This document shows positions 1-6,187 of a DNA stretch of 9,927 bases, piece after piece. The first letter of the stretch is position 1. Every line of letters begins with the position of its first letter. Under the pieces are notes generated by a model. It was not told the DNA's origin and ran no database searches. It saw only the letters and a list, made by a program, of their open reading frames with translations. The stretch covers positions 1-9,927 of the forward strand of contig JANMQK010000007.1 in the NCBI GenBank assembly GCA_031370485.1. Reading direction: 5' to 3'. This DNA is from JANMQK01 sp031370485 (GTDB lineage Bacteria; Acidobacteriota; Polarisedimenticolia; Gp22-AA2). The translations under genes and the position numbers were made by a program.

Positions 1-1
1 C

Positions 2-358
2 GATCGGGTCGTCGGGTACAACATCGATCGGTTCGACCTCCTGGTCCTGAAGGCCTACACCGAGTGGGACCTGTCGCGCATCCGCACCTGCGACCTGCTG
101 GCCGAGATCTACCGGAAACTCGGTTTCCGCCTCAAGCTCACCGACGTCGCCCAGGCGACGCTTGGAGTCGGGAAGTCGGCCGACGGGCTGCAGTCGCTGC
201 AGTGGTGGAAGGAAGGGAAGGTCGATCTCATCGAGCAGTACTGCCGGCGCGACGTCGAGGTCACGCGCGATCTCTACGATTTCGGGCGGACCAACGGCTA
301 CATCCTCTACCGCGACCGGGACGGCAAGTCGCTCCGGCTTCCGATCGACTGGAAGTAG
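2..358 (+). CDS. DEDDy 3'-5' exonuclease-like protein, C-terminal part
   Basis: This is the last 118 codons of a protein whose start lies left of the window; the frame is open from base 2 to the TAG at 356-358. The visible part resembles the RNase H-like exonuclease fold of the DEDDy group, as in family B DNA polymerase proofreading domains. Near the left edge, GYNIDRFD fits the Exo II signature (YNxxxFD, with D12 of the fragment). YCRRD at fragment residues 80-84 fits Exo III (YxxxD), the Tyr form that defines DEDDy. Exo I (DxE) would lie upstream and cannot be seen. The protein ends 41 residues after Exo III initiates, so nothing polymerase-like follows; it is a stand-alone exonuclease domain or the C-terminal domain of a larger protein such as a helicase-nuclease. 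Fold assignment is from motifs; the biological role is unknown. It converges on the pilus operon, with 37 bp between the stops. Confidence 0.7.
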   Translation, partial: DRVVGYNIDRFDLLVLKAYTEWDLSRIRTCDLLAEIYRKLGFRLKLTDVAQATLGVGKSADGLQSLQWWKEGKVDLIEQYCRRDVEVTRDLYDFGRTNGYILYRDRDGKSLRLPIDWK

Positions 359-395
359 TCCCGGGGGACGACGTCTTGCGATCGCCGGCCTTCCC

Positions 396-878
396 TCAAA
401 AGTTGACGGTGGCGGTGATGTTGTCGGAGTAGGAGCCGCCGGACAGGTCCTGGCCGGAGGGAACCCTGCCGTAAAGCGTAAGGTCGATATCGGTGTCGTC
501 GGGAGGGTTGGTCGGTCCGTACTGCGAAGTCCCTCCCGTGCCATTGCCCCAGACGATCGTCCGGGCGGCGTCGAGATAAAGGTTGTAGGTCAGCGTCTCG
601 GCTCCCTTGCGCATCTGCCGCGGACTGTAGGTCGGCGCGTTCCCCTTGGTCAGATCCACGGTGACGGACTTGGCCTTCTTGGTACAGTTGATCCGGATGA
701 TGCCCGCGGAATCCAGCGGGGAGCCGCTGAAAACATTGTAGGTCCCGAAAGCGACGTTGCTGACGGTTGTGATCGTGCACGAGGACGGGGCCGCGGCGGC
801 CGGAGTGAGGGCCGCCGTCAGGGCGAGCGCGACCAGGAATGCCCGCCCGACCCCCTGCAATCCGGGGATGGATCTCAC
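396..878 (-). CDS. SCPU-domain pilus subunit, likely tip/terminal subunit
   Basis: A 160-residue secreted protein with a spore coat U (SCPU) domain, the subunit family of archaic chaperone-usher pili. A signal peptide covers about residues 1-29 (hydrophobic stretch then an Ala-rich cleavage site). SCPU hallmarks follow: C34 starting CTI, the VAFGTY motif at 42-47, C65 in the NCTK motif that should form the disulfide with C34, a central RxM...LTYNLYLD segment, a YGRVPSGQ segment and the terminal beta strand YSDNITATVNF. Only about 3-5 residues lie between the predicted cleavage site and C34, so the N-terminal donor strand seen in the first SCPU protein of this operon is missing. That fits a subunit at the distal end of the fibre. 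It starts at a GTG overlapping the usher stop by four bases (GTGA), which implies translational coupling. It is the last gene of the operon, where Csu systems encode a two-domain tip adhesin, but this protein has only one domain. Confidence 0.88.
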   Translation of the reverse strand: MRSIPGLQGVGRAFLVALALTAALTPAAAAPSSCTITTVSNVAFGTYNVFSGSPLDSAGIIRINCTKKAKSVTVDLTKGNAPTYSPRQMRKGAETLTYNLYLDAARTIVWGNGTGGTSQYGPTNPPDDTDIDLTLYGRVPSGQDLSGGSYSDNITATVNF

Positions 879-3199
879 CGTGCCACTTCCGTCCTGCAGC
901 GCAGGATGCCCAGATCGATGATCGCTTTGTCGAGATTGGGCACGTCGATGGTGAACGAGCAGCGCCCCGCCTGCGATTCGACGGTCGCCAGGACGCGGCC
1001 CGTGGGCAGGTTCGCGAGGTCGAACTCGCCCCCGGTTCCAAGCGGCGAGGAGAACTGTCTGCCGCCCGCGGCCACCGTGATCTCGCCGAGGGCCGGGCGC
1101 ACCTCCTGCCCTCCGGCAATGAGAACGACCGAGCCGCGGACGCTCCGGATCTTCTGCACAGGGAACCCGACAAGCGTCCCGCCCCGGTAGGGGGGCGCCA
1201 CGACCTTTTCCGTCGCCTCGATCCCGTAGTCGAGCGGGACGTCCTGGTCGGAGATTCCCAGGCGGTTCCCGTAGTAGGGCATCAGGTTCGGGACCAGGAT
1301 GTCCCCATGCTGATTCGTGCGCGCGATCGGCTGATTGTTCGACAGACCCATCACGCCCCCGAGCCCCGGAACGCGTATGAGGGCGAAGCTGTCCCCCACC
1401 GCGCGGGTCGGGACGACCGCGCCGCCGATCGCGACCACTCCGCCCGAGACGCTCACGCTGCTGACCTCCTTGCCGTTGACGCGATCGGAGCGGGCCTCAT
1501 AGCGGCCGTAGGGGCCCTGGAACTGGAAAGCGCCGCTGGCGCCGTCCCGGTCCGTCCCGCTGAAGCCGCTCGCGCGGTATCCGTACCCGGTCCCGAGAGG
1601 AAGTGATTTCTGCACGTCGACCCAGGTCCCGCTCGCGCCGCCCTGCCGTTCCCCCGACAGGCTCCCCGTCGTGGCATGGTCGAGGAAGCAGCTCAGCCCG
1701 ACAAAGGCCTCCGTCTCCGGCTTGCCGCCGCGGCGCGCACGACCGCCCGAAACGAGCAGGTTCACCCGGCGCACGAGCGCAACGGTCGACGAAAGCGACA
1801 GCCTCTCCGTGCCCGGTGCGTCACGCATGATGGAAGACCCATACTGGGCGGTCAGGCTGACGCGCGGGCCGATCGAGATTCCCGCGAGAAGACTGGTCTC
1901 GAGGCGCGGCCGGTCCTGGGCCGCACGCAGGCTCAAGGTCGCGTAATCGGTGCTGAGGGCGCGGACGACGGCACCGAAGTTCACCGGCCGACCGAGATAT
2001 CGGTAGACGAGCGATCCGGCCGCGCCCCGCCGGCCATCGTCGCGGCTGAGACCGAACGACCCCTCGAACTCGCCGAAGGGGAGACGTGCGGCAAGACCGC
2101 CCCCGCCGCTCACGACGTCGGCATCGGCTTCGAGGCGCCCCTCCGGCGTGAGCCTGTCGGTCCAGCCGAAGCGGTACCGGCCCAGGAACGCGAGGCCTCC
2201 GTAGTCTCCACTTCGGGTACCCACCCGATCCCGCCGGAAACCGAGACCAAATGTGTACTCGGTCAGTCCAGGCGCTAGGACGGCCGAGCCGGCGTAGAAG
2301 GGGTTCGTGAGAGTCCGCTCCTGTCCGAACGCGTCGCGTACGACGACCTCGGCCGTCCCGCTGCCCGCCGGCAGCGACAGGTTTGTAAGGTCGAACTGTC
2401 CCGGGGGAATCTGCTCCCTCCGGACGATCGATCCATTGACGTACACATCCGCGGTTGAAGGGGTGGTCACCGCCCCCGAGAACGACAGGGTCGGGGTGCG
2501 GATGAAATAGGGATCCAGGTCGAAGTTGCGCGACATGCCGAACCCTCCCAGGAAGAGCGCCCCGCCGAGGCCCCCCGCCGCCGCGAGCGAGTCGCCCCAG
2601 ACGAAGCGGCGCAGCCGCTCGCGGTTATCCCTCGTGTAGCTCGTGAGACCCCGCACCGTCTCGCCCTCCCGGGTGCGGGAGAAGCTGCTGTAGGCCAGAT
2701 CGCCGCGCAGGCTCACGCCCGCCTCTCCGAAGGCGTCGAGATTCCGAACGCCCTCGCCGGTCACCGCGTAATTGAAAAACGCGCTCGTGTCGGTGCTGTA
2801 GATCAACCCGGGAGGCCGGCCGGGGGTGAGATCCTTGACCGTGGATCCCAGCCAGTCCGGAGGGACGGTCAGGTCCAGGGCGATCGCCTCCGCGTCGAGC
2901 GCGAACCGGGCCTGGGGGGCAAGCGATGCCAGCGAGACGAACTCGCCGTCGCCGGACGACTCACGCAGGCCAGAGAACCCATGAACGCCGGCGGCGGCGA
3001 GGTCCCCGACTCGCGCCATGACGTCTCCCTCGCGGACCAGCACCAGGAGATCCCCCTTGTCCACGTGATTGATGGTCACCGGAAGAATGACCCGCTCGGG
3101 CCCGCCTGCGGCGGCCGCCGAGCCAAGGACCATCGGACCCGCGATCAAGAGCGCGGGCAGTAGCGCCGGAGACCGCGATCGCCGGCCGCACGCCAGCAC
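875..3199 (-). CDS. Outer-membrane usher protein, archaic chaperone-usher (FimD/CsuD-like)
   Basis: A 774-residue usher, the outer-membrane beta-barrel that receives chaperone-subunit complexes in the periplasm, catalyses donor-strand exchange and secretes the growing fibre. Visible regions are: a signal peptide to about residue 31; a short N-terminal chaperone-binding domain (about 33-120, with a VxINHVDKGDLLVLVREGDV stretch); the start of the barrel from about 140; a plug-type domain at about 245-297 (DVYVNG, then PPGQFDLTNL and GxxEVVVRDAFG); the typical barrel re-entry NPFYxGSAVLAPGLTEY near 299-315; many alternating aromatic/glycine strands; and a C-terminal region from about 620 that includes a pair of Cys (C747, C768) placed like the conserved usher C-terminal disulfide. 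Length is at the lower end for ushers (about 800 or more). The start is a GTG at 3199, with a GGGGGAAGGA purine run just upstream, 12 bp after the preceding stop. The alternative ATG one base earlier is in another frame. Family assignment is firm; the archaic subclass is inferred from its SCPU partners. Confidence 0.93.
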   Translation of the reverse strand: MLACGRRSRSPALLPALLIAGPMVLGSAAAAGGPERVILPVTINHVDKGDLLVLVREGDVMARVGDLAAAGVHGFSGLRESSGDGEFVSLASLAPQARFALDAEAIALDLTVPPDWLGSTVKDLTPGRPPGLIYSTDTSAFFNYAVTGEGVRNLDAFGEAGVSLRGDLAYSSFSRTREGETVRGLTSYTRDNRERLRRFVWGDSLAAAGGLGGALFLGGFGMSRNFDLDPYFIRTPTLSFSGAVTTPSTADVYVNGSIVRREQIPPGQFDLTNLSLPAGSGTAEVVVRDAFGQERTLTNPFYAGSAVLAPGLTEYTFGLGFRRDRVGTRSGDYGGLAFLGRYRFGWTDRLTPEGRLEADADVVSGGGGLAARLPFGEFEGSFGLSRDDGRRGAAGSLVYRYLGRPVNFGAVVRALSTDYATLSLRAAQDRPRLETSLLAGISIGPRVSLTAQYGSSIMRDAPGTERLSLSSTVALVRRVNLLVSGGRARRGGKPETEAFVGLSCFLDHATTGSLSGERQGGASGTWVDVQKSLPLGTGYGYRASGFSGTDRDGASGAFQFQGPYGRYEARSDRVNGKEVSSVSVSGGVVAIGGAVVPTRAVGDSFALIRVPGLGGVMGLSNNQPIARTNQHGDILVPNLMPYYGNRLGISDQDVPLDYGIEATEKVVAPPYRGGTLVGFPVQKIRSVRGSVVLIAGGQEVRPALGEITVAAGGRQFSSPLGTGGEFDLANLPTGRVLATVESQAGRCSFTIDVPNLDKAIIDLGILRCRTEVAR

Positions 3200-3211
3200 A
3201 TCCTTCCCCCA

Positions 3212-3598
3212 TCAGAAGTGGACGGTGGCGATCACCGTCCCGATCCGCCCGCCGGGCGGCGCATGCGGCCTTCGGGCGAGGCGCCTGTCCACCACTGTCA
3301 GATTCGTTCTCGAGACTCCGGATGTCCGCGGGATCGTCGCGCCGGTGACGGCCCGCTCCTCCTCCAGCGTCACGCTGGGGAAGACTCCCCGCGTGCAGGC
3401 CATCATCAGCTCCACGCCGTCCACGGGGGTTCTTGAGGGGTCATCCAGGCCCCGACCGGCGACGGCGATCCTGCATGTTGGCCGGATCAGTGAGATGACC
3501 TGAATGCCCCCCGTCAGCGTCTCGGCGCGAGCCGCCCCCGGGATCGAGACAAGACAAAGGACGGCCCATGCGCCCGCCCGGATGAGGCGGGAGGTCAT
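3212..3598 (-). CDS. Short divergent SCPU-like pilus subunit
   Basis: A 128-residue exported protein set between the chaperone and usher genes. A signal peptide spans residues 1-25 (basic start, hydrophobic core, AARA cleavage site). The mature part begins with an alternating hydrophobic stretch (TLTGGIQVISLI) that could be a donor strand, then C42 and C68, the latter in an ACTRG motif like the CTxG of SCPU domains. The last residues, IGTVIATVHF, closely match the terminal strand of the first pilin (TDTVVATVNF). It lacks the FGTY motif after the first Cys and much of the middle of an SCPU domain, so the mature chain is only about 100 residues. I call it a shortened subunit, perhaps an adaptor, minor pilin or terminator; its role is inferred. 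The ATG at 3598 was chosen because it places the signal peptide at the N-terminus; the reading frame is open further upstream but would overlap the chaperone. It lies 10 bp after the chaperone stop and 12 bp before the usher. Confidence 0.72.
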   Translation of the reverse strand: MTSRLIRAGAWAVLCLVSIPGAARAETLTGGIQVISLIRPTCRIAVAGRGLDDPSRTPVDGVELMMACTRGVFPSVTLEEERAVTGATIPRTSGVSRTNLTVVDRRLARRPHAPPGGRIGTVIATVHF

Positions 3599-3608
3599 GC
3601 GGATGCCG

Positions 3609-4409
3609 TCACTCGGACCGCGGCTGAGGCCCCGGATCGGCCGGCGCGCCGCAGATCCCGGGAGGCACCGGCTGCCGTATCTCGAAGGGGTCGCCATCCG
3701 TGCGGGCCTCGATCACGAAAGTCCCGATGCGGGCGCATTCCTCGGCGGAGATCGTCTCCTCGTATTCCCGGAGGCCCCCCGCCAGCACGTACCACCCATC
3801 CTGCGCGTGATCAAACACGGTTTCTCCCGAGGGCCCGAGGCCGCGCACGTGCATGCTCTCCAGGAGGAAGTGGGCGTTGCCAGTGTTGCGCACGCGGAAG
3901 CGGAGATGCCCTCCCTCGGACCCCCCCATCTCGATCCTCCCCGCGGGCTCGGGACGGGCAGGCTGTACGAAGATCGGAACGCCCATCTTGGTGAGGACCC
4001 GCACCTGCGTTCCGGCGTTCGCCACCTTCGACACCCGCGCGGGAGGGAGCTCCTCGACGAAGATCCGGTAGGTTCTCTCGGCCGCGCCGGCGGGGATGGT
4101 GGATCCGACACGAATCTTCCGCTCCTTGCCGGGTCCAAGAGACAGGAGCGCCGGGAAGAAGACAATGTCCTGCGTGGGAGCGAGCCGGATCTCGCCCCGG
4201 GTACCCTGCTCCCAGGCGAATGCGCTTATCTGGAACCTCAGCTCCTCCGAGCTCTCGTTGTCGAGAGTCAGGAGCGCGCTGCGGTTCGAGCCGGAAAGCG
4301 CCACCTGGACAGGGGTCACGGTGAAAGAGCTCGCCCTCGCGGTCCCCGCCTGGCAGAGCGCCAGGGCGGAAAGGGCCGCGGCGAGCGTCACGCGCACGCT
4401 CCGTTTCAT
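3609..4409 (-). CDS. Periplasmic pilus assembly chaperone (PapD/CsuC family)
   Basis: A 266-residue periplasmic chaperone that binds unfolded SCPU subunits by donor-strand complementation and delivers them to the usher. The signal peptide is residues 1-26 (MKR start, hydrophobic core, ARA cleavage). The first immunoglobulin-like domain follows: SFTVTPVQVALSG, TLDNESSEELRFQISAFAW, then IVFFPALLSLGPGKERKIRVG, and the family signature ERTYRIFVEELPP near residues 120-132. The second domain holds VPIFVQP and NTGNAHFLL, close to the usual arrangement, and the protein ends in a Pro-rich tail. No metal or catalytic site is expected. The ATG at 4409 was chosen because it places the signal peptide at the N-terminus; the frame is open 63 codons further upstream but that part overlaps the first pilin gene and looks non-coding. 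The gene lies 22 bp after the pilin stop. Only a weak Shine-Dalgarno is seen, so translation may depend on the upstream gene. Confidence 0.93.
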   Translation of the reverse strand: MKRSVRVTLAAALSALALCQAGTARASSFTVTPVQVALSGSNRSALLTLDNESSEELRFQISAFAWEQGTRGEIRLAPTQDIVFFPALLSLGPGKERKIRVGSTIPAGAAERTYRIFVEELPPARVSKVANAGTQVRVLTKMGVPIFVQPARPEPAGRIEMGGSEGGHLRFRVRNTGNAHFLLESMHVRGLGPSGETVFDHAQDGWYVLAGGLREYEETISAEECARIGTFVIEARTDGDPFEIRQPVPPGICGAPADPGPQPRSE

Positions 4410-4431
4410 CACCTGGGCCACGGTGGGTTCT

Positions 4432-4956
4432 CTAGAAGTTGACGGTGGCCACAACGGTGTCGGTGTAGCTCCCCGACGGCAGATCCTGCGCCGCGGGAAT
4501 CTGTCCGCACACGTTGTAGTTTCGGGCGTTCCTGTTCGGGGCGGCGGCCGGAGTGAAGAGATTCGCGCCGGCGGTCCCCCAGACGGTGGGCGAAGCATAC
4601 GAGCAGGCGGTTCCGGGCGTCGTGTTGGGCGGCTGGTAGGCCTCGTAGGTCAGGAAGTTCGACGAACCGTCGGTCATCCGGCGGGTGCTGCCGCTGGCGT
4701 TTGAGCCCAGGCCAAGCCCGATCGTGGCCGCGGCGCCCTTGGTGCAGGTAACGGTCACCGTGCCCGAGCCGTTCAAGGGTGACGAGGCCTGGGCCACGAT
4801 GGGATCGTAGGTGCCGAACGCGACGGCGCTGGTGCTGATCGTGCAGTTGTTATCGATGTTCGCCGAGATGGCGATGTTCGAGTTGGCCGAGCCTGCCAGG
4901 GCCGGCATTACGCCGAGCACCACGATGACGAGAATCGCTGGCATCCACCTGTTCAT
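4432..4956 (-). CDS. SCPU-domain pilin, likely major subunit (CsuA/B-like)
   Basis: A 174-residue secreted SCPU protein, first gene of the operon and probably the main fibre subunit. The signal peptide covers residues 1-21 (ALA before GSAN). It is followed by a 16-residue extension of alternating small and hydrophobic residues (SNIAISANI) before C38; in archaic pili this is the donor strand that completes the neighbouring subunit. SCPU marks follow: CTIS, VAFGTYDP at 45-52, the CTKG motif with C71, TRRMTDGSSNFLTYEAY, a GQIPAAQ segment and the terminal strand YTDTVVATVNF. C118 and C150 are an additional Cys pair, possibly a second disulfide. Its first position and strong ribosome-binding site fit a highly made subunit. 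The ATG at 4956 was preferred over an upstream in-frame start because of the signal peptide and that Shine-Dalgarno. Which of the SCPU proteins is the most abundant is inferred, not seen. Confidence 0.93.
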   Translation of the reverse strand: MNRWMPAILVIVVLGVMPALAGSANSNIAISANIDNNCTISTSAVAFGTYDPIVAQASSPLNGSGTVTVTCTKGAAATIGLGLGSNASGSTRRMTDGSSNFLTYEAYQPPNTTPGTACSYASPTVWGTAGANLFTPAAAPNRNARNYNVCGQIPAAQDLPSGSYTDTVVATVNF

Positions 4957-4960
4957 GGGA

Positions 4961-4966
4961 CCTCCC
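4961..4966 (-). promoter_or_regulatory. Strong ribosome-binding site of the first pilin gene
   Basis: Read on the minus strand, GGGAGG lies 4 bases before the ATG at 4956, inside the longer purine run AGAGGGAGG. It is the best Shine-Dalgarno in the pilus operon and decides the start of this gene over the in-frame upstream candidate. Confidence 0.75.
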
Positions 4967-5106
4967 TCTTGTCGCGGATTTTGTCCGCGTTCCGCCACGA
5001 AGACCCAAGCATTCATGGCGGCGCCGAAGAGTGCAAGCGTCGGGCTATCGCAAACGCGCCGCAGGTCCCTGTCGCGAGCGCGTGCCTTCCCGACCCGGGT
5101 ATTTAC

Positions 5107-5146
5107 CCTAGTCACTTCAGGTTATGAAATTCTGAAGTGACCTAGG
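5107..5146. repeat. Interrupted inverted repeat, candidate operator
   Basis: The left arm CCTAGTCACTTCAG (5107-5120) pairs with CTGAAGTGACCTAGG (5132-5146). Nine pairs are perfect (TCACTTCAG with CTGAAGTGA), followed by five more after a single extra C, around an 11-base A/T-rich loop. There is no T-run on either strand, so it does not look like an intrinsic terminator. It lies about 150 bp before the pilin start and about 270 bp before HU. A two-half-site operator for a dimeric regulator is the simplest reading; the regulator is unknown. Confidence 0.6.
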
Positions 5147-5227
5147 CTTAACGCCTGATACGAATGTTTGACGATCCAGGCGCGACGGCGCTCGCATTTT
5201 TTGTGACTTTGTGTGCCCTAAATTGTC

Positions 5228-5244
5228 ACCCCGGCCCCCGGGGT
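5228..5244. repeat. Short GC-rich perfect hairpin
   Basis: ACCCCGG, a CCC loop and CCGGGGT give a seven-pair perfect stem. No T-run follows on either strand, so a terminator is unlikely. It lies in the leader region about 170 bp before the HU start and could simply reflect high GC content. Confidence 0.35.
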
Positions 5245-5317
5245 CGTGGCCTTCTATTCGCCTGGCTATCGGGTGGTTGCCGGAGCCGCCGAGTCTGGCA
5301 GCCGTCGGCGCGCCCCC

Positions 5318-5346
5318 TTGATTGGCCCGGGGAGACGTGGTACAAG
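5318..5346 (+). promoter_or_regulatory. Putative sigma-70-type promoter of the HU gene
   Basis: TTGATT at 5318-5323 and TACAAG at 5341-5346 are separated by exactly 17 bp, each matching the consensus in four of six positions. Initiation near 5353 would give a leader of about 60 bases before the HU start. Matches are moderate, so this is a prediction from sequence only. Confidence 0.42.
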
Positions 5347-5412
5347 GTCGCCTCTCCGGGACGCCCGTGGCCCGGTTGGAGCCGATTAGAATCACTCGAA
5401 GGGGGATTCACG

Positions 5413-5688
5413 ATGACTCGCACCGACCTGATCGACGCGATCGCCCGGGAGACCGAAACGGACAAGGCCAAAGCGAAGGCCTTTCTCGAGGGTTTCACGC
5501 GCATCGTCGAAAATGAGATGAAAAACGAGGGGGAAGTCCCTCTCGCCGGCCTCGGCAAGTTCAAGGTCACCAAGCGCAAAGCCCGCACCGGCCGCAATCC
5601 AGCCACCGGCGAGGCCATCCAGATTCCCGCCAAGACGGTAGTGAAGTTCGCCGTCGCGAAGGCCCTCAAGGAACTCATCAAGACCTAG
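5413..5688 (+). CDS. hup: HU-family nucleoid-associated DNA-binding protein
   Basis: A 91-residue HU/IHF-family protein that bends and compacts DNA as a dimer in the nucleoid. The family is unmistakable: MTRTDLIDAIARET opens the N-terminal helices, GEVPLAGLGKFKVTKRKARTGRNPATGE at about residues 40-67 gives the central sheet and the DNA-gripping arm with the RNPxTG tip (R61, N62, P63, the Pro that wedges between bases), and IPAKTVVKFAVAKALKELI is the C-terminal helix. Length matches HU (about 90). A purine-rich Shine-Dalgarno (GAAGGGGG, 5398-5405) precedes the ATG. An upstream in-frame extension is open but has no family similarity and was not used. It is divergent from the pilus operon and followed after 13 bp by the helical-bundle gene, probably in one transcript. 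HU versus IHF subtype cannot be told from one subunit; HU is more likely given its general features. Confidence 0.96.
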   Translation: MTRTDLIDAIARETETDKAKAKAFLEGFTRIVENEMKNEGEVPLAGLGKFKVTKRKARTGRNPATGEAIQIPAKTVVKFAVAKALKELIKT

Positions 5689-5701
5689 CGAAGCGAGGCG
5701 C

Positions 5702-6166
5702 GTGGCAGCGGCCAGCATCACGCACCGTGCCCTCCTCCAGGACACCTACCTGCAGGACCTCGTCCTGTCGATCTACCGCGTCTACACCAGGCGGATGACC
5801 GACGGGGCGGCGAGGGAGATCCTCGAAGCCTATCTGAAGGCCGAGGCCTACCGCGGACGCTTGATCGCCGACCGGATCGCGGCGGGCGTGGAGGCGGGCG
5901 GGGCGAGCGCCGCGGCCCCCCTCCGCGCGCTCTTCGCCGGGGCGGGCCGGGTCTACGGCATGGCGACCTCGCTGCTTGGCACCCGGAGGATGCTGCGGAT
6001 CATCCTGTCGGCGAGTGAGCGCGCCTCGCGGCGCGCCTGTGCCGCCGTCGGGGCCCCCGCCCCCCCGGAGGCGCAGTTCCTGGCAACGCTGAAGGCCAGG
6101 AATGAAGGGGAACTGGCCGACACGCTCCGCCAGCACCTTATCGACACGCGGCGGCGCAGGGACTGA
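5702..6166 (+). CDS. COQ7/ferritin-like helical-bundle protein lacking metal ligands (putative)
   Basis: A 154-residue, largely helical protein starting at GTG 5702, 13 bp after HU, with GAGG just upstream. No signal peptide or membrane segment is evident. The order of segments resembles demethoxyubiquinone hydroxylase (COQ7), a ferritin-like di-iron enzyme: a first helix (LQDLVLSIYRVY, 18-28), a second helix with LEAYLKAEAYRGRL (41-54), then PLRALFAGAGRVYGMATSLLG (73-93), which echoes the COQ7 stretch with PLW, AG/G and TxLLG, then SERASRRA (105-112). The iron-binding residues do not fit: where COQ7 has ExxH in helix 2, this has E48 with R51; E106 could match the third-helix Glu; the last ExxH helix is replaced by ARNEGELADTLRQHL. 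So it is probably a non-catalytic relative or an unrelated helical bundle that looks similar. I assign no function. Link to HU is by position only. Confidence 0.6.
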   Translation: MAAASITHRALLQDTYLQDLVLSIYRVYTRRMTDGAAREILEAYLKAEAYRGRLIADRIAAGVEAGGASAAAPLRALFAGAGRVYGMATSLLGTRRMLRIILSASERASRRACAAVGAPAPPEAQFLATLKARNEGELADTLRQHLIDTRRRRD

Positions 6167-6187
6167 GCCTTTCGAAACGAGTCGGGG

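Larger units (their letters stand above)
4957..5412. other. Divergent intergenic region between pilus operon and HU gene
   Basis: This 456-bp stretch separates the start of the first pilin gene (minus) from the HU start (plus) and must hold both promoters. I see no convincing gene in it: the reading frames that cross it have no known motif and no good ribosome-binding site. It is notably richer in A+T between about 5101 and 5225 than the flanking genes, including the runs TTATGAAATT and CATTTTTTGTG. It contains a long interrupted dyad (5107-5146), a GC-rich hairpin (5228-5244) and a plausible HU promoter (5318-5346). A possible pilus -10 (TAAATA, minus strand, 5106-5101) sits directly downstream of the dyad, but no good -35 goes with it. 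Confidence 0.7.

Noticed and set aside
359..395. Bidirectional terminator between the exonuclease and pilus operon stops
   Set aside because: Only 37 bp, with no clear stem followed by a T-run on either strand.
162..1190. A 342-codon open frame on the plus strand
   Set aside because: It overlaps the end of the exonuclease gene and runs antisense to the SCPU gene and usher. Composition is low-complexity Ser/Gly/Arg with no domain, as expected for a shadow frame in GC-rich DNA.
3504..4442. A 312-codon plus-strand open frame
   Set aside because: It is antisense to the clearly recognised chaperone and has an Arg/Gly/Pro/His-rich composition with no motif.
5070..5090. Possible sigma-54 promoter for the pilus operon (GGCACG on the minus strand)
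   Set aside because: The -24-like GGCAC has no matching GC element at the -12 spacing.
4957..5115. A 53-residue N-terminal extension of the first pilin
   Set aside because: It would bury the signal peptide inside the protein; GGGAGG before the ATG at 4956 marks the true start.
5228..5244. Intrinsic terminator at the GC-rich hairpin
   Set aside because: No T-run follows on either strand and no gene ends nearby, so it is listed only as a repeat.
5164..5412. An 83-codon N-terminal extension in frame with HU
   Set aside because: The frame is open, but it has no similarity to HU, the HU length is normal without it, and a good ribosome-binding site precedes the ATG at 5413.
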